64,000 nucleotides of DNA from Rhodococcus qingshengii (GTDB lineage Bacteria; Actinomycetota; Actinomycetes; Mycobacteriales; Mycobacteriaceae), in the NCBI RefSeq assembly GCF_021025955.1, contig NZ_JAJNCL010000016.1:61882-125881 (forward strand). Reading direction: 5' to 3'. The notes beneath the pieces are model-generated. The model made no database searches. It saw only the letters and a list, made by a program, of their open reading frames with translations, and was not told the origin of the DNA. The position numbers and the translations under genes are program-made. How positions within the stretch are numbered: the stretch's first letter is position 1; each line of letters opens with the position of its first letter. Positions 27,592 through 36,505 of the stretch are shown one piece after another.

Positions 27592-28785
27592 ATGGCTTTC
27601 GACGAAGAGGCAGTATCGCGTGACCTCACCGACAAGGTGAACACGCTTCTCGCGGAGAACGATCCGAACGGTGTGTCGGTATCGGATTTCCTCGGCGCAC
27701 GATTCGACGCCGGACTGGCGTGGGTTCATTTCCCCGAAGGTCATGGGGGACTCGGTGTACCGCAGAGCTTTCAGCGTCAGGTGAACGCTCAGCTGGAGGC
27801 TGCCGGTGCACCCGGCCCGGCCGCCGGCAAGAACGGGATCGGGCTGGGCATGGCGGCACCGACCATCGCTGCCTTCGGCACCGAGGAGCAGAAGCAGAAG
27901 TTCCTGCGCCCGTTGTGGACTGCGGAGACGGTCTACTGCCAGCTGTTCAGTGAACCGGGCGCAGGTTCGGACCTCGCGGCCGTCGCCACCCGAGCTGTCC
28001 GCGACGGCGACGACTGGATAGTCAACGGGCAGAAGGTGTGGACGTCGGGTGCGCAGAACGCGCAGCTGGCGATTCTGGTGGCCAGGACCGATCCGTCGCG
28101 CTCCAAGCATGCGGGTCTGAGCTACTTCATCTGCGACATGACCGACCCGGGGGTCGACGTCCGGCCGCTGCGCCAGATCACCGGCGAGGCCGAATTCAAC
28201 GAGGTATTCCTCACGGACGTCAGGATTCCGGACGCCAATCGCCTCGGAGCCGAAGGCCAAGGGTGGAAGGTTGCGACCACCACCCTGAACAACGAGCGTG
28301 TTGCCATCGGTTCGGGCGCGCCGCGTGAGGGCGGCATGATCGGAAAAGTCGCACAAGCCTGGCGCGACGAGCCCGAGCTGCGTAACCCGGCGATGCATGA
28401 CGAGTTGATGCGGCTCTGGACCGAATCCGAAGTCGCGCGTCTGACCGGTGAGCGACTGCGCCAGCAGCTCGCCGCCGGACAGCCCGGCCCCGAAGGCTCG
28501 GGAATGAAGCTCGCGTTTGCCGGTTTGGCCCAGCAGATTTCGGGTTTCGACCTCGAGTTGCACGGCGAAGCCGGTCTGCGTTACGACGACTGGACGCTGC
28601 GTCGACCGGATTCCGTCGACTTCACCGGGCGTGAACCCGGATACCGGTACCTGCGAGCCAAGGGCAATTCGATCGAGGGCGGAACGTCGGAGATCCTGCG
28701 CAACGTCATCGCAGAACGTGTACTCGGCTTGCCACCCGAGCATCGCGTCGACAAGGACATCGCCTGGAAGGACCTACCCCGATGA
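27592..28785 (+). CDS. Acyl-CoA dehydrogenase, subunit 1 of a likely pair
   Basis: A 397-residue acyl-CoA dehydrogenase. FSEPGAGSDLAAVATRAV is the FAD/substrate loop, WIVNGQKVWTSGAQNA the next strand pair, and SIEGGTSEILRNVIAE the C-terminal region. AAGGA lies seven bases before ATG 27592; the ATG two codons upstream is too close. It overlaps the next dehydrogenase gene by four bases (ATGA). Adjacent, coupled, unequal ACAD genes in actinobacteria commonly encode alpha2beta2 enzymes acting on branched or ring-containing acyl-CoAs, as in steroid catabolism. That is my preferred reading for this pair. Confidence 0.85.
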   Translation: MAFDEEAVSRDLTDKVNTLLAENDPNGVSVSDFLGARFDAGLAWVHFPEGHGGLGVPQSFQRQVNAQLEAAGAPGPAAGKNGIGLGMAAPTIAAFGTEEQKQKFLRPLWTAETVYCQLFSEPGAGSDLAAVATRAVRDGDDWIVNGQKVWTSGAQNAQLAILVARTDPSRSKHAGLSYFICDMTDPGVDVRPLRQITGEAEFNEVFLTDVRIPDANRLGAEGQGWKVATTTLNNERVAIGSGAPREGGMIGKVAQAWRDEPELRNPAMHDELMRLWTESEVARLTGERLRQQLAAGQPGPEGSGMKLAFAGLAQQISGFDLELHGEAGLRYDDWTLRRPDSVDFTGREPGYRYLRAKGNSIEGGTSEILRNVIAERVLGLPPEHRVDKDIAWKDLPR

Positions 28786-29879
28786 GCGCCGATCTGCTGT
28801 ACTCCGAGACCGAACAAGATCTGCGAGCCAGCGTCAGACGACTGCTGAGCGAGCGGGCCGGCGCCGACACCGTGGTCACGGCGTACGACGACGTGTCCGC
28901 CGACTTCACCGGGCTGTGGAAGTCGCTGGCGTCGGAACTCGGTTTGGCGGGACTGCTGGTACCCGAGGAACTGGGCGGGGCTGGTGCGTCGACGCGTGAG
29001 GCGGCGGTCGTGATGGAGGAGATCGGACGTGCGGTCGCTCCCGTTCCGTTCTTCACCAGCGCGGTGCTGGCGACGACGGCGTTGCTGAAGGCCGGCGAGA
29101 CCGAGGTGCTCGGTCAATTGGCAGCGGGGGATTCGACGGCTGCTCTGGTCGTCCCGTTGTCCACTGCACCACGAACTTTCACACCTACTGTCAAGGTAAC
29201 GGCGAGTGGACTCGTCGGCAGCGTCACGACGGTTGCCGGCGTCGCCGAGTCCGATGTTCTTGTTGTTCCGGTTGCCGGTGAGAGCGGCCTAGAGCTGCAC
29301 ACCGTTCGGATCGCCGACGCTACCGTCACGCCGGTTCTGTCCCTGGACATGACGCGCCGATTGGCGGACGTCGAGTTCTCGGGGTCGTCGTCGGTCCGGG
29401 TCGACAGCGGCAATGCGGCGCAGGCGGTTGAGGAAGCGTTGCTCTGCGGAAGCGCACTTCTGGCGTCCGAACAGTTCGCTGTGGCTCAGTGGTGCCTCGA
29501 AACGACTCTCGCGTATGTGAAGGAGCGCAAGCAGTTCGGCCGGGCGATCGGTTCGTACCAGGCAATCAAGCACCGCCTCGCCGATCTCTGGCTCGAAGTC
29601 AGTTCTTCGGGTGCGGCAGCACGATATGCGGCGGACACCTATGCACGCGGCGACGAAGATGCGGGGATCGCAGCGACGGTGGCCCAGGCATTCTGCAGCG
29701 GCGTCGCTGTTCATGCTGCCGAGGAATGCGTCCAACTCCACGGTGGTATCGGAATGACGTGGGAGTATCCGGCGCACCTGTACCTCAAGCGGGCGAAGAG
29801 CGATCAGTTGTCGCTGGGAACCGCGTATCAGCATCGGGCACGTCTCGCCGAGTTGGTCGACCTCCCGATCTCGTCCTGA
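28782..29879 (+). CDS. Acyl-CoA dehydrogenase, subunit 2 of a likely pair
   Basis: A 365-residue acyl-CoA dehydrogenase homologue. The C-terminal domain (RKQFGRAIGSYQAIKHRLADL, then ECVQLHGGIGMTWEYPAHLYLKRAK) is well conserved. The central beta domain is weak: the usual EP-xx-GS-D loop is missing, replaced by an Ala/Thr/Val-rich stretch (about 110-200). That is typical of the non-FAD-loop subunit of heterotetrameric actinobacterial ACADs. Translational coupling to the preceding gene supports a complex. On its own it may be catalytically incomplete. Confidence 0.83.
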   Translation: MSADLLYSETEQDLRASVRRLLSERAGADTVVTAYDDVSADFTGLWKSLASELGLAGLLVPEELGGAGASTREAAVVMEEIGRAVAPVPFFTSAVLATTALLKAGETEVLGQLAAGDSTAALVVPLSTAPRTFTPTVKVTASGLVGSVTTVAGVAESDVLVVPVAGESGLELHTVRIADATVTPVLSLDMTRRLADVEFSGSSSVRVDSGNAAQAVEEALLCGSALLASEQFAVAQWCLETTLAYVKERKQFGRAIGSYQAIKHRLADLWLEVSSSGAAARYAADTYARGDEDAGIAATVAQAFCSGVAVHAAEECVQLHGGIGMTWEYPAHLYLKRAKSDQLSLGTAYQHRARLAELVDLPISS

Positions 29880-29910
29880 ATCTCACCCACTATCTGTCTG
29901 GAGAATTGTT

Positions 29911-30894
29911 GTGAAGGCTTGGCGCGTCAACGAACTCGGTGAACCCCGCGATGTACTCGCATTGGAGGAGACCGCGGATCCCACCCCCAATGCGACGGAG
30001 ATGTTGGTCAAGGTGCTGGCGGCTCCGGCCAACTTCCCCGACGTCCTCATGTGCCGGGGTGAGTACCAGATCAAGCCGCCGCTGCCCTTCACCCCCGGCG
30101 TCGAACTGTGCGGTGAAGTGGTCTCGGTCGGTGAATCGGTGACCAAGTTCGCGGTGGGGGACCGGGTGATCGGTAACCCGAGTCTGCCGTCCGGCGGATT
30201 CGCCGAGTACTCGGTGCTGGATCAGAACAACACGTTCCCGGCGCCGTCGGCTCTCGACGACGCGGAAGCATCCGCTCTGAGCATCGGCTATCAGACAGCG
30301 TGGTTCGCTCTGCATCGTCGCACCCAACTGCTCGAGGGTGAGACGTTGTTGGTCCACGCCGCTGCGGGTGGTGTCGGTAGTGCGGCAGTACAACTCGGCA
30401 AGGCGGCAGGCGCCAAGGTGATCGGTGTCGTCGGCGGCCCGGACAAGGCAGAGTACGCGCGCAAGCTGGGCGCAGACCTCGTGGTCGACCGTCACAGTGA
30501 GGACTTCGTGGCAGCGGTCAAGGAGTTCACCGGCGGCAAGGGCGCCGATGTCGTCTTCGATCCGGTCGGCGGTGACGCATACGCGAAGTCCACGAAGTGC
30601 ATCGCCTTCGAGGGACGGATCGTCATCATCGGTTTCGCGGGTGGCACGATCCCGCAGCCGGCACTCAATCACGCTCTCATCAAGAACTATTCGATCATCG
30701 GACTGCACTGGGGGCTGTACAAGGCCTACAACCAGCAGGCCATCGACGACTGCCACGTCGAGCTCACCAGGCTCGCCGATGCCGGCTTGGTCAAACCACT
30801 GATCAGTGAGCGGTTGTCGTTGACGGACGTTGCCGACGGTATCGCTCGCCTCGGCGACGGCACCACTGTCGGTCGCGTCGTGTTCCAGCCCTGA
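29911..30894 (+). CDS. NADPH:quinone oxidoreductase-type MDR enzyme
   Basis: A 327-residue medium-chain dehydrogenase/reductase without zinc-binding cysteines. The NADPH site is LVHAAAGGVGSAAVQLGKA (about 146-164); PFTPGVELCGEVVSVG and GDRVIGNPSLPSGGFAEY are family segments. It is of the QOR/crotonase-associated enoyl reductase type, reducing quinones or 2-enoyl thioesters with NADPH. The start is GTG at 29911. A very long hairpin follows immediately. In the locus it could remove a double bond that blocks beta-oxidation. Confidence 0.85.
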   Translation: MKAWRVNELGEPRDVLALEETADPTPNATEMLVKVLAAPANFPDVLMCRGEYQIKPPLPFTPGVELCGEVVSVGESVTKFAVGDRVIGNPSLPSGGFAEYSVLDQNNTFPAPSALDDAEASALSIGYQTAWFALHRRTQLLEGETLLVHAAAGGVGSAAVQLGKAAGAKVIGVVGGPDKAEYARKLGADLVVDRHSEDFVAAVKEFTGGKGADVVFDPVGGDAYAKSTKCIAFEGRIVIIGFAGGTIPQPALNHALIKNYSIIGLHWGLYKAYNQQAIDDCHVELTRLADAGLVKPLISERLSLTDVADGIARLGDGTTVGRVVFQP

Positions 30895-30899
30895 TTCTT

Positions 30900-30947
30900 T
30901 GCTGTGCGCCTTTGTTAACCCCCGGCGGTTAATAAAGGCGCACAGCA
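30900..30947. terminator. 21-bp inverted repeat between MDR and thiolase genes
   Basis: The arms 30900-30920 (TGCTGTGCGCCTTTG start) and 30927-30947 pair over 21 bp with one G-T wobble around CCCGGC. There is no U-tract. It separates two same-strand genes of one pathway, so it could be a terminator, a 3' stabiliser or an mRNA-processing site. The thiolase start is 28 bases on. Confidence 0.75.
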
Positions 30948-30974
30948 CTTCGTGTTCGACGAAAGGATTCCCTG

Positions 30975-32174
30975 ATGAGGCAAGCTGTCATCGTTTCCAC
31001 CGCCCGTACCCCGATCGGAAAGGCGTACCGCGGCGCCTTCAACAACACTCAGGCTCAAGAGCTTGCTGCACATGCCATTTCGAATGCAGTTCAGCGCGCG
31101 GGCCTCGAGGGCGGCGAGGTCGAGGACGTCATCCTCGGCGCCGCGCTGCAGCAGGGCTCTTCTGGCGGCAACGTCGCGCGGCAAGCGGTACTGCGGGCCG
31201 GGCTTCCGGACTCGGTTTCCGGAATGACGATCGACCGTCAGTGCTCATCCGGGCTCATGGCCATCGCAACCGCAGCCAAGCAGATTGTGGATGACGGAAT
31301 GCAGATCGCGGTCGGCGGTGGCGTCGAATCGATCTCGTTGGTCCAGAACGATCACATGAACAACTTTCGCGCGGCCGATCCGTGGCTGAAGGAAAACAAG
31401 CCGTCGATCTACATGCCGATGCTCCACACCGCCGAGATCGTCGCCGAGCGCTACGGAGTGACCCGCGAGCAGCAGGACGAGTTCGCGCTCGTCTCGCAGC
31501 AGCGGACCGCAGCGGCACAGGACGCAGGTCGGTTCGACCTCGAGATCGTCCAGCTCCCCTCGATCAAGCAGGTGCAGGACAAGGAGACGGGTGAGATCCG
31601 CAGCGAGTCCGTGACGCTGACCCGGGACGAAGGCAACCGCGCGTCCACCACGTTGGAAGGGCTGTCGAGTCTGCGACCGGTTCTGGCCGACGGTACTGTC
31701 AGTGCGCATTCCTCCATCACTGCAGGCAACTCGTCTCAGCTCTCGGACGGTGCCTCCGCTTCTGTGCTGATGGAGGCGGGCGAGGCGGAACGCCGCGGGT
31801 TGGCTCCTCTCGGTATCTACCGTGGCATGGCTGTCGCGGGTTGCGCTCCCGACGAGATGGGCATCGGGCCGGTGTTCGCGATTCCCCGCCTGCTCGATCT
31901 GCACGGGCTGAAGGTCGACGACATCGATCTCTGGGAACTCAACGAGGCCTTTGCCTCTCAGGCCCTGTACTGCCGTGACAAGCTCGGGATCGATCCCGAG
32001 AAGTACAACGTCGACGGTGGCGGTATCTCCGTCGGCCATCCGTACGGTATGACGGGTGCGCGTCTGGTCGGACATGCACTCCTGGAGGGTAAACGGCGCG
32101 GAGCCAAGCTCGTGGTCGTGACCATGTGCATCGGTGGCGGCATGGGCGCTGCCGGGCTTTTCGAGGTCGCATGA
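30975..32174 (+). CDS. Acetyl-CoA acyltransferase (thiolase)
   Basis: A 399-residue thiolase with the full catalytic set: Cys90 in DRQCSSG (acyl acceptor), His355 in [16 protein letters not shown] and Cys385 in [12 protein letters not shown]. It cleaves 3-ketoacyl-CoA with CoA to acetyl-CoA, or propionyl-CoA, and a shortened acyl-CoA, closing the beta-oxidation cycle. GAAAGGA lies before the ATG. It overlaps the final SDR by four bases. Despite the hairpin upstream it belongs functionally to the same locus. Confidence 0.92.
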   Translation: MRQAVIVSTARTPIGKAYRGAFNNTQAQELAAHAISNAVQRAGLEGGEVEDVILGAALQQGSSGGNVARQAVLRAGLPDSVSGMTIDRQCSSGLMAIATAAKQIVDDGMQIAVGGGVESISLVQNDHMNNFRAADPWLKENKPSIYMPMLHTAEIVAERYGVTREQQDEFALVSQQRTAAAQDAGRFDLEIVQLPSIKQVQDKETGEIRSESVTLTRDEGNRASTTLEGLSSLRPVLADGTVSAHSSITAGNSSQLSDGASASVLMEAGEAERRGLAPLGIYRGMAVAGCAPDEMGIGPVFAIPRLLDLHGLKVDDIDLWELNEAFASQALYCRDKLGIDPEKYNVDGGGISVGHPYGMTGARLVGHALLEGKRRGAKLVVVTMCIGGGMGAAGLFEVA

Positions 32175-32956
32175 GCTTGATCGAGGGATTGTTCGACGTC
32201 AGTGGCAAGACCGTTGTGGTCACCGGTGGATCACGCGGCATCGGATACATGATCGCTCGCGGATTTATCGAAGGCGGAGCGACGGTCGTCATTTCGGCCC
32301 GAAAAGCCGAAGCCTGTGACGAAGCCGCGCGAGAGCTTTCGGAGTTCGGCACCTGCATCTCTCACCCGGTGGATCTGTCCACGGACGAGGGGATCGAGAG
32401 CCTCGCTGCGAAGGTCGCCGAGATTTCGCCGACGCTCGACGTACTGGTCAACAACGCCGGTGCGACGTGGGGAGCTCCGGTCGACGATTTTCCGGCCGCC
32501 GGCTTCGACAAGATTTTCGACATCAACGTCAAAGCTATCTTCCTTTTGACTCAGAAGCTGTTGCCGCAGTTGCGTTCTGCGGCCACCGCGGAAGATCCCG
32601 CGCGCGTGATCAATATCGGATCGATCGACGGACTTGTGGTGTCGGGTTCGGAGAACTTCTCGTACGGAGCCAGTAAGGCTGCGGTGCACATGTTGACGCG
32701 CAAGTTGGCGGCAACGCTTGCGGGGGAACAGATCACGGTCAATGCCATTGCGCCGGGTCCGTTCCCGTCGAAGATGATGGCATTCCTCCTCGAGGACGAG
32801 CAGAGTGCAAAGGCTGTGGCGGACTCGGTCCCGTTGGGCCGGGTCGGAACTCCCCAGGATGTCGCAGGTCTTGCAATCTTCCTGGCTTCACGTGCCGGGG
32901 CTTATCTGACCGGCGCGGTGATCCCACTCGACGGCGGTGCGAGCGGAGCGCGCTGA
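32171..32956 (+). CDS. Short-chain dehydrogenase (RhlG/gluconate dehydrogenase-like)
   Basis: A 261-residue SDR with TGGSRGIG (18-25), [10 protein letters not shown], the Ser in [10 protein letters not shown] and [11 protein letters not shown], plus [14 protein letters not shown]. It begins within the stop of the thiolase gene (ATGA) and ends the operon at a strong hairpin. The APGPFPSKM and GVV-type segments resemble RhlG and gluconate 5-dehydrogenase. A role as 3-hydroxyacyl-CoA dehydrogenase is likely from context. Confidence 0.86.
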   Translation: MSLIEGLFDVSGKTVVVTGGSRGIGYMIARGFIEGGATVVISARKAEACDEAARELSEFGTCISHPVDLSTDEGIESLAAKVAEISPTLDVLVNNAGATWGAPVDDFPAAGFDKIFDINVKAIFLLTQKLLPQLRSAATAEDPARVINIGSIDGLVVSGSENFSYGASKAAVHMLTRKLAATLAGEQITVNAIAPGPFPSKMMAFLLEDEQSAKAVADSVPLGRVGTPQDVAGLAIFLASRAGAYLTGAVIPLDGGASGAR

Positions 32957-32979
32957 CCTACTGATTGATCTCCTCTGTC

Positions 32980-33026
32980 CGAAAAGGTCTGAAAGTCTGA
33001 ACTGCTATGACTTTCAGGCCTTTTCG
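32980..33026. terminator. 18-bp hairpin terminator of the acyl-CoA operon
   Basis: CGAAAAGGTCTGAAAGTC (32980-32997) pairs with 33009-33026 over 18 bp with one T-G wobble around an 11-base loop. It lies 24 bases after the last SDR stop. Confidence 0.85.
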
Positions 33027-33129
33027 TGCCTTTGTCTGATTGGGTTATCTGTGACTGCAGTTGCTAGATTGTCCGAGGTTCGGGGGGAACGACGACGACA
33101 ACACCAACAATCCCGGCCTTGGGGGAGTC

Positions 33130-34329
33130 ATGTTTCGCGCGGGGAGATCGTTGGGAGTGTTCGGAACAGTTGCTGCGATTGCGGCCGCTGCCGTCACGGC
33201 GGTGGCTTCGCCGGCGACGGCAGCGCCGGGATGCGTCGGAGTGAGTGGTGTCGGCAGTACCGGAGGGCCGGCCAATGCGGCGCCGTGGCTCAACGGCAAC
33301 ACCGGAGGGTTGCCGGGCCTGTCCGGGCGTACTACCGCGATCGAAAAAGTTACCGGGACATACAGTCCCAACAAGACGGTCGATCGCTTCAATGTTCTGG
33401 GCACGGATCTGGGCATCATGTGGGACAACGGTGCCGGTCAGATTCTGACCGCTTTCGGTGACACCACCGGGCTCAGTCGCAACCCCGCCTGCGACGGTTT
33501 GGTGGGCGAGTGGCGAAGCAATGTACTTTTCCGCAGCTCGGATCGGGTGCTGGCCGACGGTATGCGCATCGACAGTGCGCCGATGGACGGCGCCGGTCAG
33601 GCAAGCGAGGTCATCGCCGGTCTGAAGGTTCCGGGCGTCGAGGCGTCCAGTATCCCCACCAGCGGCATTGCGATGAACGGTGTGCAGTATCTGAGCTACA
33701 TGTCGGTGCGTAGCTGGGGCGAGGCCGGGCAGTGGAGCACGAACTACTCACAGATTGCCACTTCCTCGGACAACGGCGAAACGTGGACCACGCATCCGGA
33801 AACGCTGCGCCCCAACATCGGTGGTGTTCTTCCCGCCGGTGTCGGTCCTGTTGCCGGTAGTGAGAACTTTCAGATGAGCTCGATGGTGAAGGACGGCGGG
33901 TTCGTCTACAACTACGGAACCCCCGCGGGACGATCCGGCGAGGTTCGACTTTCTCGCGTGCGCGAGGATTCGATCCTCGATCTTTCCGCCTACGAGTACT
34001 GGAACGGAAACGGCTGGATCCGCGCCGATCCCGCTGCGGCCGTACCCGTCATGGACGGCCGCATCGGTGAGGTCTCCGTTCAGTACAACGAGTTCCTCGG
34101 CAAGTTCGTCGCGATGTACGCCGACGCGTTCAGTTCGATCGTGATGCGTACCGCGCCCAGTCCTGTCGGTCCGTGGACGGCACCGGAAACACTGGTCAAT
34201 CTGGTCGAGGTTCCCGGTGTCTACGCCGCCTACATCCACCCGTGGTCCAGCGGTTCGGAACTGTATTTCCTTGCCACTACGTGGGCCGACTACAACGTCA
34301 TGTTGATGCGTACGACGCTCGTTCGCTGA
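33130..34329 (+). CDS. Secreted DUF4185 protein, candidate endo-D-arabinanase (copy 1)
   Basis: A 399-residue exported protein. Residues 1-31 are a Sec signal peptide (basic start, Ala-rich core, cleavage near TATAAP). The mature part is a DUF4185 domain with RFNVLGTDLGIMWDNGAGQ, LTAFGDTTG, EWRSNVLFRSSD, SSDNGETW and a C-terminal YAAYIHPWSSGSELYFLATTW. DUF4185 proteins are the CAZy GH183 endo-D-arabinanases, which include a mycobacterial member acting on cell-wall arabinan. A paralogue lies at 40623. GGGGGAG precedes ATG 33130; upstream TAGATT at 33065-33070 could be a -10 box. Role inferred: remodelling of arabinogalactan or lipoarabinomannan. Confidence 0.8.
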   Translation: MFRAGRSLGVFGTVAAIAAAAVTAVASPATAAPGCVGVSGVGSTGGPANAAPWLNGNTGGLPGLSGRTTAIEKVTGTYSPNKTVDRFNVLGTDLGIMWDNGAGQILTAFGDTTGLSRNPACDGLVGEWRSNVLFRSSDRVLADGMRIDSAPMDGAGQASEVIAGLKVPGVEASSIPTSGIAMNGVQYLSYMSVRSWGEAGQWSTNYSQIATSSDNGETWTTHPETLRPNIGGVLPAGVGPVAGSENFQMSSMVKDGGFVYNYGTPAGRSGEVRLSRVREDSILDLSAYEYWNGNGWIRADPAAAVPVMDGRIGEVSVQYNEFLGKFVAMYADAFSSIVMRTAPSPVGPWTAPETLVNLVEVPGVYAAYIHPWSSGSELYFLATTWADYNVMLMRTTLVR

Positions 34330-34335
34330 TCCGAC

Positions 34336-36372
34336 TCATGCTTGCGTTTGCTGGAGGTACACGATTTCCTCGGTGATCGGCGCGTCGTCGGCTTCTGTCG
34401 GCGGTTCTTGTCGGCGGCGCCACCAGACGGTGAACAGGGCGGCTCCGATCACCAAGGCAGCCAGAGCGAGTACCGCCACCCAGAATTTCGGACCGTAGTA
34501 TCCGACAAGGACCATGCGCATGGCGTTGCGCGCCCACGTGAGTGGCATCAGAGCGTGTAGCCACTGCAGAACCGTCGGCATCTGTTCGATGGGGTACACC
34601 GCGCCGAAGGCGAAGATCTGAATCATCAAGGCGCCCAAAGCGATGAAGGTTCCGTTAACGGCTCCGAACACAACGGTGAAGAGTCTGCCCGAGCTGACCG
34701 CGGCGGCACCTACCAGGATCATCACGGCGATCATCGCCAGGACGCTCGGCGGTTCGACGTGTGCCACGGTCAGTGACACCACCGACAACACGAGCGCCGC
34801 GACCAAGGTAACCAGGGCGGGTATGCGGTAGCGGCGCAGCCCCTCGCGCACCACGCTCGTGTGCGAGTTCAGCGAACGTCCGCGTCGTGGGCGGACAACG
34901 AACCAGGTGAGAATTCCGCACAGGAACAGTGCCACCGAGATCACGGCAGGGACTGCTCCCGGCCCGAAACCGGCCGCGGGATAGTTGTTCCGCGCGTCGA
35001 CGGCAACCGGGGACGAGAGCAGATTGGCTGTGGTGGCGCGTTCGTCGTCCGAGAACTGCGGCACCTGGGCGGCGCCGTCGGACAAACCGGTGGCGAGTTC
35101 TGCGCTGCCCGCGTCGAGCTCGCCGACGCCGGCCGATAGCTGCCCGAGACCGTCACGGAGCGCGATACTTCCGGTATCCAACTGCCCGAGGCCGGTGGAG
35201 AGTTCCTGAGCGCCGGTGGCGAGTTGGCCTGCGCCGTCGGACAGTTGGCCTAGTCCCGTGTTGAGTTCACCCGCACCGGCCGCCGTGGCAAGAAGCCCGC
35301 CACGGTAGTCGCTGCTCGGGTCGGTGAGCTGCCGCGAGATCTCCCGCGCACCGTCGCGAAGCTGACCGAGCTGACCGATCACGTCGTCGTCCGACGGTTG
35401 CGCGGTCAGGGAGGCCCGCAGTCCGCCCAGGGCCTCGACGAGTCCGGCGGAGACCGGATCGGCCGAGTTCCGAAGCATCGATGTGAGGGTATCGATCTGA
35501 CCGACGACGGCGTCGGAGGACCCCACGAGGTCGAGTACCGGGGTTGTGACCATGTCGACCACTTCGCTGATCTGACGGGCTCCGGCTCCCAGTTCGTCGG
35601 TGCCCCCGACCAACTGGTTGAGTCCGCTGCTCAGCTCGCCCGAGCCTGCAGCAGCTTCGTTCGCTCCAGCAGCCAGCTCGCCGGCTCCGGCGGCCAGCTC
35701 CTTGCCGCCCTGATTTGCTTCGCCCATGCCGGTGGCGAGTTCCTTGCTTCCGGCGTAGAGCTCATTGGTTCCGGCCAGTGCCTCGGATGACCCGTCGGAG
35801 AGTTGTTGCGCGCCTGCGGCAGCTTCACCGAATCCTGTTCCGAGTTCGCCCAATCCGACCAGCACCTGGTCGATGGACTGCTCGCCGATCGACTCGGAGA
35901 CTGCCGAGCGCACCTGAGCGATGATGCTTTCACCGACCGGGCCGGCGACCAGACTGTTGTAGTCGTTGTACAGGACGTCGAGCTCGGCCTTGCGGCCCGA
36001 ACCCGATGCGGCACTGGCCACGTCCGCGCTGAATGTCTTCGGAATGACGACCGAGAAGTAATAAGTGCCGTCGTTGACGCCGTCGGCGGCTTCCTGCTCA
36101 GAAACGACCTTCCACGCGACGTCACCGCTCTCGACGAGCGCGGCAACAACTTCATCGCCGGCTTGCAGATGTGTTCCGTCGAGTTCCGTGCCCGCATCCG
36201 CGTTGACGATGGCGACGGGCAAGCGGTTGACCGTGTCGCCCGGATCCCACAGTGCCCACATGTAGAACGCCGCAATCGACAGCGGTGCGATGACGAGGAC
36301 AGCGAGAACTGTCCGGATGATGTGCGTGCGTCGCGTCGTTGCCGGGTTGTCGACTACGGGTTGTGGCGCCAT
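34336..36372 (-). CDS. YhgE/Pip-family membrane protein
   Basis: A 678-residue protein with the YhgE/Pip plan: one N-terminal transmembrane helix (about 18-40), a large extracellular region and a C-terminal ABC-2-like block of about five to six helices. The extracellular part holds long runs of G-x-x-x-L/G-A-x-E-L repeats (about 195-280 and 380-450, e.g. GAGELAAGANEAAAGSGELS), predicted to form a rod-like helix. Members include the Lactococcus phage receptor Pip and type VII-associated proteins. ATG 36372 follows GAGAG; an upstream in-frame start adds 13 residues. An inverted repeat at 36432-36449 lies in its promoter. Function unknown. Confidence 0.8.
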   Translation of the reverse strand: MAPQPVVDNPATTRRTHIIRTVLAVLVIAPLSIAAFYMWALWDPGDTVNRLPVAIVNADAGTELDGTHLQAGDEVVAALVESGDVAWKVVSEQEAADGVNDGTYYFSVVIPKTFSADVASAASGSGRKAELDVLYNDYNSLVAGPVGESIIAQVRSAVSESIGEQSIDQVLVGLGELGTGFGEAAAGAQQLSDGSSEALAGTNELYAGSKELATGMGEANQGGKELAAGAGELAAGANEAAAGSGELSSGLNQLVGGTDELGAGARQISEVVDMVTTPVLDLVGSSDAVVGQIDTLTSMLRNSADPVSAGLVEALGGLRASLTAQPSDDDVIGQLGQLRDGAREISRQLTDPSSDYRGGLLATAAGAGELNTGLGQLSDGAGQLATGAQELSTGLGQLDTGSIALRDGLGQLSAGVGELDAGSAELATGLSDGAAQVPQFSDDERATTANLLSSPVAVDARNNYPAAGFGPGAVPAVISVALFLCGILTWFVVRPRRGRSLNSHTSVVREGLRRYRIPALVTLVAALVLSVVSLTVAHVEPPSVLAMIAVMILVGAAAVSSGRLFTVVFGAVNGTFIALGALMIQIFAFGAVYPIEQMPTVLQWLHALMPLTWARNAMRMVLVGYYGPKFWVAVLALAALVIGAALFTVWWRRRQEPPTEADDAPITEEIVYLQQTQA

Positions 36373-36431
36373 GTGGAGCTCTCTTCTCGTGGACCGAAGC
36401 AGTTGTGGCACGAAAGGAAGCCACCAAAACT

Positions 36432-36449
36432 GCTGGACATACGTCCAGC
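36432..36449. promoter_or_regulatory. Inverted repeat upstream of YhgE/Pip gene
   Basis: GCTGGAC (36432-36438) and GTCCAGC (36443-36449) form a perfect 7-bp inverted repeat around ATAC, 60 bases before the YhgE/Pip start. The size suits a TetR-type operator, but no TetR gene is adjacent. Confidence 0.45.
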
Positions 36450-36467
36450 TCGGTCACGATACAAAGC

Positions 36468-36490
36468 AAACGGCCATCATATGACCGTTT
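36468..36490. terminator. Hairpin after the ArsR-SRPBCC operon
   Basis: AAACGGCCAT (36468-36477) pairs with ATGACCGTTT (36481-36490) with one mismatch around CAT. It lies 16 bases beyond the SRPBCC stop on the minus strand. Confidence 0.55.
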
Positions 36491-36505
36491 TCGAAGAATT
36501 GGGCG

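Noticed and set aside
27493..28743. 416-codon minus-strand open frame
   Set aside because: Shadow of the acyl-CoA dehydrogenase at 27592, whose motifs are unambiguous.
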